DNA from: KK5 sp034043675
GTDB lineage: Bacteria > Pseudomonadota > Gammaproteobacteria > Burkholderiales > Burkholderiaceae_C
Direction of reading: 5' to 3'
NCBI RefSeq assembly: GCF_034043675.1
Contig: NZ_JAXCLA010000005.1
Span: 186,001-250,000 of the forward strand
Length of the DNA: 64,000 nt
This document shows, one piece after another, positions 28,164 to 38,444 of the stretch. Within the stretch, counting starts at the first letter, position 1; every line of letters begins with the position of its first letter. The position numbers and the translations under genes are program-made. Below the pieces are notes generated by a model. That model searched no databases. It saw nothing but the letters and a program-made list of their open reading frames with translations, and was not told where the DNA came from.

Positions 28164-29285
28164 ATGAACGCCATGACCGACCTGTCGCGCGTCCTCGCCG
28201 ACCACGCGAGCGCCGCCTCCATCCCCTCCTCCCTCTTCGGCCTGCCCGACCAGCCCGCTCACGAGCGCGTGCTGCTGGCCGCCGACGAGCAGACCGGCCT
28301 CAAGGCCATCCTGGCCGTGCACAGCACCGCCCGCGGCCCCGCCTTCGGTGGCTGCCGCTTCTGGACGTATGACAACGAACTGGCCGCGCTGAACGACGCG
28401 CTGCGCCTGTCGCAGGGCATGAGCCTGAAGAACGCGCTGGCCGATCTGCCCTTCGGCGGCGGCAAGGCGGTGATCCTGAAGCCGGCCCAGTGGAACGCAA
28501 GCCAGTTCGATCGCCCCGCGCTGTTCGCCGCCTTCGCCCGCGCCGTGCAGTCGCTGGCCGGCAGCTACATCACCGCCGAAGACGTCGGCACCACGACGGC
28601 CGACATGCTGGGCATGCAGCAGATCACGCCCTACGTCAGCGGCATCCCCCGCGCCGGCGCCTTCGGTGGCGACCCGAGCCCGAAGACGGCCTGGGGCGTG
28701 TTCGTGTCGATCCGCGCCGGCGTCCGCCAGGTGCTGGGCCGTGAATCGCTGGAAGGCGTGCGCGTCGCGCTGCAAGGCCTGGGCGCGGTAGGCTGGCATC
28801 TGGCCGAGTTCCTGCATCAGGCGGGCGCGAAGCTGGTCGTGGCCGACATCGATGCCGCCAAGGTGGCGCGTGCCGTCGAGCAGTTCGGCGCGCAGGCGGT
28901 CGGCGTGCACGAGATCCTGGCGGCCGAGGTCGACGTCGTCGCCCCGAACGCGCTGGGTGCCACGCTGAACGCGCAGTCGATCCCGGCGCTGCGCGCCGCG
29001 CTGGTCTGCGGCGCGGCGAACAACCAGCTCGCCACCGCCGCCGACGGCGACGCGCTGCAGGCACGCGGCATCACCTACCTGCCCGACTATCTAGTCAATG
29101 CCGGCGGCATCATCAGCGTCGCCCGCGAGTACCGCAACGAGGGCGAGGAACAGGCCGTGATGGCCGAGGTGAGCAAGATCGGCGACCGCGTCGTCGAACT
29201 GCTGGAGCGCGTCAAGCACGAGGACTCGACGCCGGGCCGCGTGGCCGATGCCTGGGCCCGCTCCAAGCTGGTGAAGCCGGCCTGA
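28164..29285 (+). CDS. Leucine dehydrogenase-like amino acid dehydrogenase
   Basis: A 373-residue Glu/Leu/Phe/Val dehydrogenase, interconverting a branched-chain amino acid and its 2-keto acid with NAD+. Catalytic lysines are K89 (GMSLKNALADLPFGGGK) and K101 in the GGGK loop; the NAD fold carries ALQGLGAVGWHLAEFL. PFGGGKAVI is typical of the leucine/valine rather than the hexameric glutamate enzymes. It follows a PF10014 dioxygenase, so it may handle hydroxylated branched-chain amino acids, though that is inference. A very strong terminator follows. Confidence 0.88.
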   Translation: MNAMTDLSRVLADHASAASIPSSLFGLPDQPAHERVLLAADEQTGLKAILAVHSTARGPAFGGCRFWTYDNELAALNDALRLSQGMSLKNALADLPFGGGKAVILKPAQWNASQFDRPALFAAFARAVQSLAGSYITAEDVGTTTADMLGMQQITPYVSGIPRAGAFGGDPSPKTAWGVFVSIRAGVRQVLGRESLEGVRVALQGLGAVGWHLAEFLHQAGAKLVVADIDAAKVARAVEQFGAQAVGVHEILAAEVDVVAPNALGATLNAQSIPALRAALVCGAANNQLATAADGDALQARGITYLPDYLVNAGGIISVAREYRNEGEEQAVMAEVSKIGDRVVELLERVKHEDSTPGRVADAWARSKLVKPA

Positions 29286-29310
29286 TCGGGGAACGACGCA
29301 CCTCGGAAGA

Positions 29311-29341
29311 AGAAGAGGCCCCGCGGGGCCTCTTCTGTTTT
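29311..29341. terminator. Bidirectional terminator (26-bp perfect palindrome)
   Basis: AGAAGAGGCCCCG / CGGGGCCTCTTCT is a perfect 26-bp palindrome at 29311-29336 followed by GTTTT. It separates the dehydrogenase from the convergent hydrolase gene. Confidence 0.85.
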
Positions 29342-29352
29342 CCGGGCCTCGA

Positions 29353-30042
29353 TCAGGCCGCCAGGTGCTTGTCGAAGTGGTACAGCGTGCGCTCGAGCGC
29401 CGTTGCCGCGGCCCCGGCGTTGTACGAACCGCGCTGATCGCAGTTGAAGCCGTGGTCGGCGGCAGCGATGTGGACCTCGACCTCCGGATGGGCCTGCTCG
29501 AAGGCCTTCACCGTGTCCAAGGTGATGTGCTTGTCCTGGTCGCCGAAGTGGGCCATGGTTGGGACCTTGGGCTGGCGGGCGGGCTCCTTGCCCATCGTCA
29601 TGCCGCCGCCGTAGTAGCAGACCGCGGCGGACAGGCCCTTGACGGACTCGGCCGAGCGCCAGGTCAGCAGGCCGCCCCAGCAGTAGCCGACGACGCCGAC
29701 CTTGAGGCCGGCCTTGGCCACGTGATCAACGGCGGCCTGGATGTCCTGCAGCACGCCCGGCACCGGCAGCGCTTCGATGGCCGCCTTCAGTTGCACGCCG
29801 CGGGTCATGTCATCCGAGGTGTAGCCCAGTTGCACCTCGCGCTCGCTGCGGTCGAAGGTCGAGGGCGCGATGGCCAGGTAGCCGGCAGCGGCGAAACGGT
29901 CGGCCACCGAGCGGATGTGCGAGTTGACGCCGAAGATTTCCTGCAGCACGACGATGGCGCCCTTGGGCGCGCCGGTGGGCTCGGCGATGTACGCGGCCGA
30001 TTGGAATCCGTCGGCGGCGGTCAGGGTGATGTGGCTTGGCAT
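29353..30042 (-). CDS. Dienelactone hydrolase family protein
   Basis: A 229-residue alpha/beta hydrolase with a cysteine nucleophile. Cys121 lies in GVVGYCWGG, Glu35 in VLQEIFGVN, and the acid and His of the triad in HFGDQD and AADHGFNC. Dienelactone hydrolase itself opens dienelactone in chlorocatechol breakdown, but no such pathway is nearby, so a general carboxymethylene-hydrolase role is more likely. AGGAT and GGAGG lie just before ATG. It follows rarA on the same strand by 21 bp. Confidence 0.9.
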   Translation of the reverse strand: MPSHITLTAADGFQSAAYIAEPTGAPKGAIVVLQEIFGVNSHIRSVADRFAAAGYLAIAPSTFDRSEREVQLGYTSDDMTRGVQLKAAIEALPVPGVLQDIQAAVDHVAKAGLKVGVVGYCWGGLLTWRSAESVKGLSAAVCYYGGGMTMGKEPARQPKVPTMAHFGDQDKHITLDTVKAFEQAHPEVEVHIAAADHGFNCDQRGSYNAGAAATALERTLYHFDKHLAA

Positions 30043-30063
30043 GTTTTGGATCCTCCAGTGGGG

Positions 30064-31374
<1,311 letters not shown>

Positions 31375-31390
31375 CAGGCGATTGTCGCAG

Positions 31391-33094
31391 TCAGTGCGCG
31401 GCCGCAGCCCTCGGCTGGGGCTTCATCAATGCCAGCACCTCACGCGACAGTTGCTCCGCCAGGCTCTGCTCGGCGACGAACACCTCGCCCAGTTCGGCAT
31501 CGCGCAGCAGCTTGGCCTCGTCCTCGCTGAGCGCGCGCAGCAGCACGCGGACCGTCGGGTTCAGTTGCCGGGCCGTCGCCACCATCCGCTGGGCGTGGAC
31601 GCTGTCGCCACCGGTGACGACCAGCACCGCCGCCTGGGCAATGTGCGCCTGGATCAGCACGGCGGGGTCGCTCGCATCGCCGCTCACCGCCGCGATGCCA
31701 CGCTCGCGCAGGCTCTCGACCAGCTCGCGCTGCTGCTCCGCAACGACGATGGGCACGCCCTGCGCGATCAGCGCGTCGGCCAGCCGCCGGCCGACGCGGC
31801 CGAAGCCGACCAGCACGACCTGGCCATGCAGCCGCTCCTGGTCGGTGTCCATCGGCAGTTCGCCGAGCGGGTCGTCGCGCGCTTCCATGCGGCGCGCCCA
31901 ATCGGAGCGGCGCAGGATCCAGGCCTTGGCCGGTTCGATGGCCGCGAACAGCAGGGAGTTCAGGGCGATCGAGATCAGCGCGCCGGCGAGGATCAGGCTC
32001 TGCCCCTGCTCCGGCAGCAGCTTCAGGCTCACGCCCAGGCCCGCCAGGATGAAGGAGAACTCGCCGATCTGGGCCAGGCTCGCGCCGACCGTCAGCGCCG
32101 TGTTCAGCGGGTACTTGAAGGCCAGCACCAGCGCCACCGCGGCCAGCGTCTTGCCGACCACGATCACCGCCACCACGGCCAGCACCATCAGCGGCTCCTG
32201 GATCAGCACGCGCGGATCGAACAGCATGCCGACCGAGACGAAGAACAGCACGGCGAAGGCATCGCGCAAGGGCAGCGACTCGTCGGCGGCGCGGTGGCTG
32301 TAGGCCGACTCGCGCATCATCATCCCGGCGAAGAAGGCGCCGAGCGCGAAGGACACGTCGAACAGCACGGCCGAGGCATAGGCCACGCCGATCGCCACCG
32401 TCACCGTGCAGAGCGTGAACAGCTCGCGCGATCCGGTGCCGGCCACGGCGAACAGCACTTTCGGGAACACACGCCGACCCACCACCAGCATCAGCGCGAT
32501 GAAGGCAGCGACCTTGGCGAGCGTGATGCCGACGGTACCGGCCAGGTCCGTGCTGCCTGCCCCGGAGAGGATGCCCGCCAGCGGCGGCAGCAGCACCAGT
32601 ACGAGCACCATCACCAGGTCTTCGACGACCAGCCAGCCGACGGCGATGCGGCCGTTCGCCGATTCGAGCTGGCCCTGCGCTTCCAGCGCGCGCAGCAGCA
32701 CGACGGTGCTGGCCACCGAGAGCGACAGCCCCAGCACCAGGGCGGCGCCAAAGCTCCAGCCCCACCAGAACTCAGCGATCACCAGGCCCAGCGCCGTGGC
32801 CACGCCGATCTGCACGATGGCCCCGGGCACCGCGATGCGCTTGACCGACAGCAGGTCGCCCATCGAGAAATGCAGCCCGACGCCGAACATCAGCAGCATC
32901 ACGCCGATTTCGGCCAGTTGGCCGGCGAGATGCACGTCACCGACGAAGCCCGGCGTGGCAGGACCTATCGCGATGCCCGCAAGCAGGTAGCCGACCAGCG
33001 GCGGCATGCGCAGCCGCGCGGCGAGATAACCGAAGACCATGGCCAGGCCGAAGCCGGTGGCGATCGTCGAGATCAGGCTGAAATGGTGCTCCAT
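31391..33094 (-). CDS. ybaL: Cation:proton antiporter with TrkA-N domain (YbaL/KefB family)
   Basis: A 567-residue CPA2-family inner-membrane antiporter. About 12 membrane helices occupy the first 385 residues, starting with RMPPLVGYLLAGIAIGPATPG and LLMFGVGLHFS as in YbaL. A cytosolic RCK/TrkA-N domain follows (VLVGFGRVGRRLADAL) that would bind NAD(H) and gate transport. It probably exchanges K+ or another cation for protons. It lies 9 bp after lolA on the same strand, in the ftsK-lolA-rarA operon. Confidence 0.88.
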   Translation of the reverse strand: MEHHFSLISTIATGFGLAMVFGYLAARLRMPPLVGYLLAGIAIGPATPGFVGDVHLAGQLAEIGVMLLMFGVGLHFSMGDLLSVKRIAVPGAIVQIGVATALGLVIAEFWWGWSFGAALVLGLSLSVASTVVLLRALEAQGQLESANGRIAVGWLVVEDLVMVLVLVLLPPLAGILSGAGSTDLAGTVGITLAKVAAFIALMLVVGRRVFPKVLFAVAGTGSRELFTLCTVTVAIGVAYASAVLFDVSFALGAFFAGMMMRESAYSHRAADESLPLRDAFAVLFFVSVGMLFDPRVLIQEPLMVLAVVAVIVVGKTLAAVALVLAFKYPLNTALTVGASLAQIGEFSFILAGLGVSLKLLPEQGQSLILAGALISIALNSLLFAAIEPAKAWILRRSDWARRMEARDDPLGELPMDTDQERLHGQVVLVGFGRVGRRLADALIAQGVPIVVAEQQRELVESLRERGIAAVSGDASDPAVLIQAHIAQAAVLVVTGGDSVHAQRMVATARQLNPTVRVLLRALSEDEAKLLRDAELGEVFVAEQSLAEQLSREVLALMKPQPRAAAAH

Positions 33095-33103
33095 CGATCG
33101 AGC

Positions 33104-33733
33104 TTACTGCTCGATCAGGTCGGCGCCGCTGGGCAGCACGAACCTGAATTTGTCGGCCGGCATCGGCACGTTGGTGTTCACCGACGAGAACTGCAGCAGC
33201 GAGCGCTGGCCGAAGCCGTCGACGACATCGATCGCGTCCAGCTCCTTGCCGCGGAACCCGATCTTGAGGCTCTGCAGGCCACCGTCGGCCTGCTTGGGCG
33301 TCGCCTGCACCCAGTCGACGCCGTTCTCGCTGGGCAGGGCCTTCAGCGTGAAGTCGCGGTCGAGGTTGGTGCCGGCCAGCAGCGCGGCGGGCGTGGCACC
33401 GAGCGCCTTGTCCATCTTGCGCGAACTGGCCTGGTTCAGATCGGGATCGTAGATCCAGACCTTCTGACCATCACCGACGATGGTCTGCTGGAAGGGCTTG
33501 GTGTAGACGAAGCGGAACTGGTCCGGGCGCTGGAAATCGAAGGTGCCCGACGAGGTCTTCTTTTTCTTGCCGTCCGGCGAGCTGACCGTCTGCGTGAACT
33601 GCGCGGTGCCGCTCTTGACCTCGGCCACAAAGCCCTTCAGGGCCTGCAGCGCGTCGGCATGGGCGAGAAATGGACTCGCCACGAGCAGCGTGGCCACAAG
33701 CATCGGTTTCAGCGTCATCTTCGGTTTCTTCAT
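33104..33733 (-). CDS. lolA: Outer-membrane lipoprotein carrier protein
   Basis: Periplasmic shuttle that takes lipoproteins from LolCDE at the inner membrane to the outer membrane. It has 209 residues with a signal peptide to about residue 26 (AHA). The mature part begins DALQALKGFVAEVKSGTAQF, followed by the F-DFQRPDQFRFVYTKPFQQ block typical of LolA. It overlaps the ftsK stop by ATGA and is translationally coupled to it. Confidence 0.94.
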   Translation of the reverse strand: MKKPKMTLKPMLVATLLVASPFLAHADALQALKGFVAEVKSGTAQFTQTVSSPDGKKKKTSSGTFDFQRPDQFRFVYTKPFQQTIVGDGQKVWIYDPDLNQASSRKMDKALGATPAALLAGTNLDRDFTLKALPSENGVDWVQATPKQADGGLQSLKIGFRGKELDAIDVVDGFGQRSLLQFSSVNTNVPMPADKFRFVLPSGADLIEQ

Positions 33734-36117
33734 TCGTCTCGCTTCGGGATGATCAGGTCACGGCTGCCGTTGGTGTTCATCGCGCCGACCAGGCCGGATT
33801 TCTCCATCTGCTCCAGCAGGCGCGCAGCCCGGTTATAGCCGATGCGCAGATGTCGCTGCACCAGCGAGATCGAGGCCCGGCGATGCTGCAGCACGATGGC
33901 GACCGCCTGGTCGTACATCGCATCGCTTTCGCCGCCACCCTCGCCTGCCGGCGCGCCGGACACCTCGCCGCCGCCGACGCCTTCGAGCACGCCGCCCTCG
34001 AGGATGCCCTCGATGTAGTTCGGCTCGCCCTGCGTCTTCAGGTATTCGACGACGCGGTGGACCTCGTCGTCGCTGACGAAGGCGCCGTGGACGCGGATCG
34101 GCAGGCCGGTGCCGGAGGCCATGTAGAGCATGTCGCCCATGCCCAGCAGTGCCTCGGCGCCCATCTGGTCGAGGATGGTGCGGCTGTCGATCTTGGAACT
34201 GACCTGGAAGGACAGGCGGGTCGGGATGTTGGCCTTGATCAGGCCGGTGATGACGTCGACCGAGGGCCGCTGCGTCGCCAGGATCAGGTGGACGCCGGCT
34301 GCGCGGGCCTTCTGCGCCAGGCGGGCGATCAGCTCCTCGATCTTCTTGCCGACGACCATCATCAGGTCGGCCAGCTCGTCGATGACGACGACGATGAAGG
34401 GCAGGCGCTCCAGCGGCTCGGCGCCCTCGGGGCTCTCGGCCATCAGGCTGAAGGGGTTGGGAATCTTCTCGCCCCGCTCGGCCGCGTCGGCGATTTTCTT
34501 GTTGTAGCCGGCCAGGTTGCGCACGCCCATCTTGCTCATGAGCTTGTAGCGCCGCTCCATCTCGCCGACACACCAGTTCAGCGCATTGCCGGCCTGCTTC
34601 ATGTCGGTGACCACGGGCGCGAGCAGATGCGGGATGCCCTCGTAGACGCTCATTTCCAGCATCTTCGGGTCGATCATGATCAGGCGCACGTCGCGCGCCT
34701 CGGCCTTGTAGAGCAGGCTCAGGATCATCGCATTGATGCCGACGGACTTGCCCGAGCCGGTGGTACCGGCCACCAGGCAGTGCGGCATCTTGGCCAGGTC
34801 GGCGACGACCGGCGCGCCGACGATGTCCTTGCCCAGCGCCATCGTCAGCAGCGAGGCGGCATCGGCATAGACCTGCGAGCCGAGGATCTCGCTGAGCTTG
34901 ATCGTCTGGCGGCGCGCATTGGGCAACTCCAGCGCCATGTAGTTCTTGCCGGGAATCGTCTCCACCACGCGGATGCTGACGAGGCTCAGCGAGCGCGCCA
35001 GATCCTTCGCGAGGCCGACGATCTGCGAGCCCTTGACGCCGGTGGCCGGCTCGATCTCGTAGCGGGTGATGACCGGGCCCGGCGAGGCGGCCACGACGCG
35101 AACCTCGACGCCGAAATCGCGCAGCTTCTTCTCGATCATCCGAGAGGTCATCTCGAGCGACTCGGGCGTCACCGTCTCCTGGCGCGGCGGCGCGGCGTCG
35201 AGCAGGTCGACCTGCGGCAGCTTGGCGTCGCCGGCATCGGTGAACAGGGTCTGCTGGCGCTCCTTGGCGACGCGCGTGGACTTGGGCACCTCGACCACCG
35301 GCGGCTCGATGATGATGGGCTCATGGTCCTCGACCACATGGCGCTCGACCTCGACGACCTTCTCGCGCTCCTGCGCGGCCTTTTTGCCGACCTTCTTGTC
35401 CTCGACGATCTCGCGGCGCTCGACGCGGTGCTCGCGCATCTCGTCGATCCGCGTGCCCAGCGTCTCGGCCAGGCGCAGCCAGGAGAACTTCAGCGCCAGC
35501 GCCGAGCCGGCCAGCAGGCCCGCGATCCAGGCAACGCCTGACCCCGCGAAGCCGAGCATCTTCATGCTCCACGGACCCAGCACATAACCCAGCACGCCGC
35601 CGGCGTGACCGGGCAGACGGCCTTCCCAGCCGTAGAGGCGGGTCCATTCGAGGGCGCTGCTCGATGCCATCAGGAGCAGCAGGCCAGCGAACCAGATCGA
35701 GGCGCTGCGCAGATTGGGCGCGGGCTCGGCGGCGTCCGCGCGCAGCAGGCCGGCCAGGCTCGCCAGCCAGCGGCGCAGGCCGATCAGGGGCAGCCACCAG
35801 CAGGAATAGCCGAAGGTGAACAGCAGCAGGTCGGAGGCCCAGGCACCCAGCGCGCCGACTTTGTTGCCATAGAGCTCGCGGCTGCCGGAGCTGGTGAAGG
35901 CGGCGTCGCGCGCGTCGTGCGTGACCATGGCCAGCACCAGCAGGCACCACAGCACCGCGCCAACGATCAGCCACAGCGGCGTGCGAAGCGGATTGCCGCG
36001 CTGCGGCGGCGCCTGCACGGCGGCCTTGCGGCTCTGGCGTTTGTAGACTTTCTCGACCGGGGGCGGGACGACGACTTCGTCATCGTCCGCGCGCATCGAA
36101 CTCAGGGGAAAACTCAT
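33730..36117 (-). CDS. ftsK: DNA translocase FtsK
   Basis: Anchors at the division septum and pumps DNA so that XerCD can resolve chromosome dimers. It has 795 residues from MSFPLSSMRADDD. Four membrane helices lie in the first 210 residues, then a linker, then the motor with Walker A GTTGSGKSVGIN near residue 450, and a C-terminal winged helix (gamma domain: RRASISLVQRHLRIGYNRAARLLEQ) that reads KOPS sites. The start at 36117 is preferred over 36135, because CACAAT lies exactly six bases before it. There is no Shine-Dalgarno at either. It heads ftsK-lolA-ybaL-rarA. Confidence 0.95.
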   Translation of the reverse strand: MSFPLSSMRADDDEVVVPPPVEKVYKRQSRKAAVQAPPQRGNPLRTPLWLIVGAVLWCLLVLAMVTHDARDAAFTSSGSRELYGNKVGALGAWASDLLLFTFGYSCWWLPLIGLRRWLASLAGLLRADAAEPAPNLRSASIWFAGLLLLMASSSALEWTRLYGWEGRLPGHAGGVLGYVLGPWSMKMLGFAGSGVAWIAGLLAGSALALKFSWLRLAETLGTRIDEMREHRVERREIVEDKKVGKKAAQEREKVVEVERHVVEDHEPIIIEPPVVEVPKSTRVAKERQQTLFTDAGDAKLPQVDLLDAAPPRQETVTPESLEMTSRMIEKKLRDFGVEVRVVAASPGPVITRYEIEPATGVKGSQIVGLAKDLARSLSLVSIRVVETIPGKNYMALELPNARRQTIKLSEILGSQVYADAASLLTMALGKDIVGAPVVADLAKMPHCLVAGTTGSGKSVGINAMILSLLYKAEARDVRLIMIDPKMLEMSVYEGIPHLLAPVVTDMKQAGNALNWCVGEMERRYKLMSKMGVRNLAGYNKKIADAAERGEKIPNPFSLMAESPEGAEPLERLPFIVVVIDELADLMMVVGKKIEELIARLAQKARAAGVHLILATQRPSVDVITGLIKANIPTRLSFQVSSKIDSRTILDQMGAEALLGMGDMLYMASGTGLPIRVHGAFVSDDEVHRVVEYLKTQGEPNYIEGILEGGVLEGVGGGEVSGAPAGEGGGESDAMYDQAVAIVLQHRRASISLVQRHLRIGYNRAARLLEQMEKSGLVGAMNTNGSRDLIIPKRDE

Positions 36118-36172
36118 GCGCCAATTGTGGCGCATGACAGCGAGGAGTCAGCCGATCAAGCTGTAAGCAATC

Positions 36173-36841
36173 TCAGTCGTGCTGCAGCCGTTCCTTGATG
36201 ACGACCGAGCCGTTCTCCAGCGTCTCGATGACGCCCTTGTCCTCGAGGTCCTTCATCACACGGCTGACCATCTCGCGCGAAGCACCGACGACCTTGGCCA
36301 TGTCCTGGCGCGAGACCTTGCCGCGGATGATCTTCACGCCCTTCTCTTCCTCGGCCATGTCGAGCAAGGTGCGGGCGACGCGGCCGTACACGTCCAGCAG
36401 GGCCAGCGATTCGATCTGGCGGTCGGCGCTACGCAGGCGGGCGACGAGACCGCGAAGGATCGCGTACGACAGGCTGCTGCTGTCCGGCAGGCAGCGGGCG
36501 AACTCGTTGCGGCCGAGCACCAGCATGTCGGTCTGCACCTCGGCGCGGACGGTGGCCGAGTGCGGCTCGTTGTCGATCAGGCTCATCTCGCCAACGTAGT
36601 CGCCGTTCTGCAGCACGGCGAGGATCACCTCGCGTCCGCGCGAATCGGCCGTCAGCACGCGGGCGCGGCCGTTCAGCAGGATGAAGAGCGCATTGGATTT
36701 GGTGCCCTGCTCGACGATCAGTTCGCCGCGCTTGAAGCGGCGCTTGACGACGCTGTCCGCAATGGACTGGGCCTGATCGGTGGTCAGCAGGGAGAACAGG
36801 GGTACTCGGCGAATCAGGTCCAGATTGGACAACATTGCCAT
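36173..36841 (-). CDS. Crp/Fnr-family transcriptional regulator
   Basis: A 222-residue regulator: cyclic-nucleotide-binding beta-roll (about 15-135; GEMSLIDNEPHSATVRA), dimerisation helix, and a Crp-type helix-turn-helix, RQDMAKVVGASREMVSRVMKDL. The recognition helix keeps the Arg-Glu-x-x-x-Arg pattern of CRP. In the nucleotide site, the Arg that contacts cAMP phosphate in CRP is His (PHSATV), so the ligand may differ. GAGGAGG lies six bases before ATG, and CACAAT fifteen before. It sits between trxB and ftsK, where enterobacteria carry lrp. Confidence 0.9.
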   Translation of the reverse strand: MAMLSNLDLIRRVPLFSLLTTDQAQSIADSVVKRRFKRGELIVEQGTKSNALFILLNGRARVLTADSRGREVILAVLQNGDYVGEMSLIDNEPHSATVRAEVQTDMLVLGRNEFARCLPDSSSLSYAILRGLVARLRSADRQIESLALLDVYGRVARTLLDMAEEEKGVKIIRGKVSRQDMAKVVGASREMVSRVMKDLEDKGVIETLENGSVVIKERLQHD

Positions 36842-36860
36842 GAACGGCCTCCTCGGATTG

Positions 36861-36866
36861 TGGTCT
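36861..36866 (-). promoter_or_regulatory. Candidate -10 (CACAAT) of the Crp/Fnr gene
   Basis: CACAAT on the minus strand, 19 to 14 bases before the coding start and upstream of GAGGAGG. Together with TAGAAT at 36903-36908 on the plus strand (candidate trxB -10), it fills the divergent trxB/Crp region. Confidence 0.35.
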
Positions 36867-37032
36867 GTCGAAAGCAGGCCGGAGCTGACGGGCCGGCTTG
36901 CCTAGAATGGACGCATTGTGCCAACTCGATCACGGTTTCACATAGGGTGTAGCCGTATGAAGCCGATCGATTTGGACGTTTGGACAACACTCCCGCTCTT
37001 GCGCGCAAAGCGCCCGCCCCAACATCAGTCCC

Positions 37033-37995
37033 ATGACCCAAGCCACCCAACACCATTCGCTGCTGATCCTTGGTTCCGGCCCGGCCGGCTACACCGCTGC
37101 CATCTATGCAGCCCGTGCGAACCTGAAGCCCGTGCTGATCACCGGCATGGCCCAGGGTGGCCAGCTGATGACGACGACCGAGGTGGACAACTGGCCCGCC
37201 GACGTGATGGGCGTGCAGGGCCCGGAGCTGATGCAGCGCTTCCAGGAGCACGCCGAGCGCTTCCAGACGCAGATCATCTTCGACCACATCAATGAGGTCG
37301 ACTTCTCGAAGCGCCCGTTCACGTTGAAGGGCGATAGCGGCAGCTACACCTGCGACGCGCTGATCATCGCCACCGGCGCCTCGGCCAAGTACCTGGGCCT
37401 GGACAGCGAGCAGGCCTTCATGGGCCGCGGGGTCAGTGGTTGCGCCACCTGCGACGGTTTCTTCTACCGCGACCAGGAAGTCTGCGTCGTCGGCGGCGGC
37501 AACACGGCCGTCGAGGAAGCGCTGTACCTGTCCAACATTGCCAGCAAGGTCCACGTGATCCACCGCCGCGACAAGTTCCGCGCCGAGCCGATCCTGGTGG
37601 ACAAGCTCAACGCCAAGGCGGCCGAAGGCAAGGTGCAGTTGCACCTATTCAACACGCTGGACGAAGTGCTGGGCGACCAGAGCGGCGTCACGGGCGTGCG
37701 CATCAAGAGCACCAAGGACGACACGACGACGACCGATCTGAAGCTGCAAGGCTGCTTCATCGCCATCGGCCACCAACCGAACACCGACATCTTCAAGGGC
37801 CAGTTGGAGATGAAGGATGGCTACATCATCACCAAGAGCGGCCTGAACGGCTTCGCCACGATGACCAGCGTGCCCGGCGTGTTTGCCGCCGGCGACGTGC
37901 AGGACCACATCTACCGCCAGGCCATCACCAGTGCCGGCACGGGCTGCATGGCCGCGCTGGACGCGCAGCGCTTCCTGGAGCAGAACGCCGCCTGA
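37033..37995 (+). CDS. trxB: Thioredoxin-disulfide reductase
   Basis: Flavoprotein that uses NADPH to keep thioredoxin reduced. It has 320 residues. The FAD motif GSGPAGYTAAIYAAR is near residue 13, the redox pair is C137-A-T-C140 (SGCATCDGFF), NADPH binds at VVGGGNTAVEEALYLS, and the C-terminal FAD motif is GVFAAGDVQD. The upstream 190 bp contain a TAGAAT -10 and no obvious Shine-Dalgarno for this start. It is divergent from the Crp/Fnr regulator. Confidence 0.97.
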   Translation: MTQATQHHSLLILGSGPAGYTAAIYAARANLKPVLITGMAQGGQLMTTTEVDNWPADVMGVQGPELMQRFQEHAERFQTQIIFDHINEVDFSKRPFTLKGDSGSYTCDALIIATGASAKYLGLDSEQAFMGRGVSGCATCDGFFYRDQEVCVVGGGNTAVEEALYLSNIASKVHVIHRRDKFRAEPILVDKLNAKAAEGKVQLHLFNTLDEVLGDQSGVTGVRIKSTKDDTTTTDLKLQGCFIAIGHQPNTDIFKGQLEMKDGYIITKSGLNGFATMTSVPGVFAAGDVQDHIYRQAITSAGTGCMAALDAQRFLEQNAA

Positions 37996-38019
37996 ATAGG
38001 ACGTTAGCCATTTGGCTGC

Positions 38020-38098
38020 TATACTCGCGGGCTTGCTCGCTGGATGGACCGCATTTCCTGGGAATGAAAACCGAGGAACTTAGCGAGCAATAGCGGTC
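38020..38098 (+). promoter_or_regulatory. rpmB-rpmG promoter (-10 TATACT) and structured leader
   Basis: TATACT at 38020-38025 predicts an RNA start near 38032. Two complementary pairs follow in interleaved order: TTGCTCGCT (38033-38041) with AGCGAGCAA (38082-38090), and GACCGC (38047-38052) with GCGGTC (38093-38098). The first arm of the second helix lies in the loop of the first, a pseudoknot topology. The leader of about 146 nt could be a ribosomal-protein autoregulation site; this is inference. Confidence 0.5.
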
Positions 38099-38178
38099 AT
38101 GTGGCTGCGCCTTGTGGGTGGAAAACTTTCCCAGGGCAGCTGGTCAGTCGTCAGAAGTCAACCTATTGGAGAAGCGTC

Positions 38179-38412
38179 ATGGCACGCGTCTGTCAAGTCA
38201 CGGGCAAGAAGCCCATGGTCGGGAACAATGTCTCCCACGCCAACAACAAAACCAAGCGCCGGTTCCTGCCGAACCTGCAATACCGCCGCTTCTTCCTGGA
38301 AAGCGAAAACCGCTTCATCCGCCTGCGCATCTCCAACGCTGCTCTGCGACTGATCGACAAGGTCGGCATCGAGCAAGTCGTTGCCGATCTGCGCGCCAAG
38401 GGCGAGCTGTAA
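38179..38412 (+). CDS. rpmB: 50S ribosomal protein L28
   Basis: A 77-residue basic ribosomal protein starting MARVCQVTGKKPMVGNNVSH, the standard L28 N-terminus, and ending DLRAKGEL. It binds 23S rRNA near the E site. TTGGAGAAGCGTC before ATG holds the ribosome site; a longer frame to 38101 is unsupported. The first of two genes with rpmG, 32 bp apart. Confidence 0.97.
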   Translation: MARVCQVTGKKPMVGNNVSHANNKTKRRFLPNLQYRRFFLESENRFIRLRISNAALRLIDKVGIEQVVADLRAKGEL

Positions 38413-38444
38413 TCCACACGTCCAGGAATTAAGGAGCAATCACC

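Noticed and set aside
36115..36135. Upstream ftsK start at 36135 (MRHNWRMSFPL)
   Set aside because: It would place the CACAAT element inside the gene, has no ribosome site and adds residues before the usual N-terminus.
36918..36938. CRP site between the Crp/Fnr gene and trxB (TGTGC ... TCACG)
   Set aside because: The half-sites are 8 bp apart instead of 6 and each has a mismatch.
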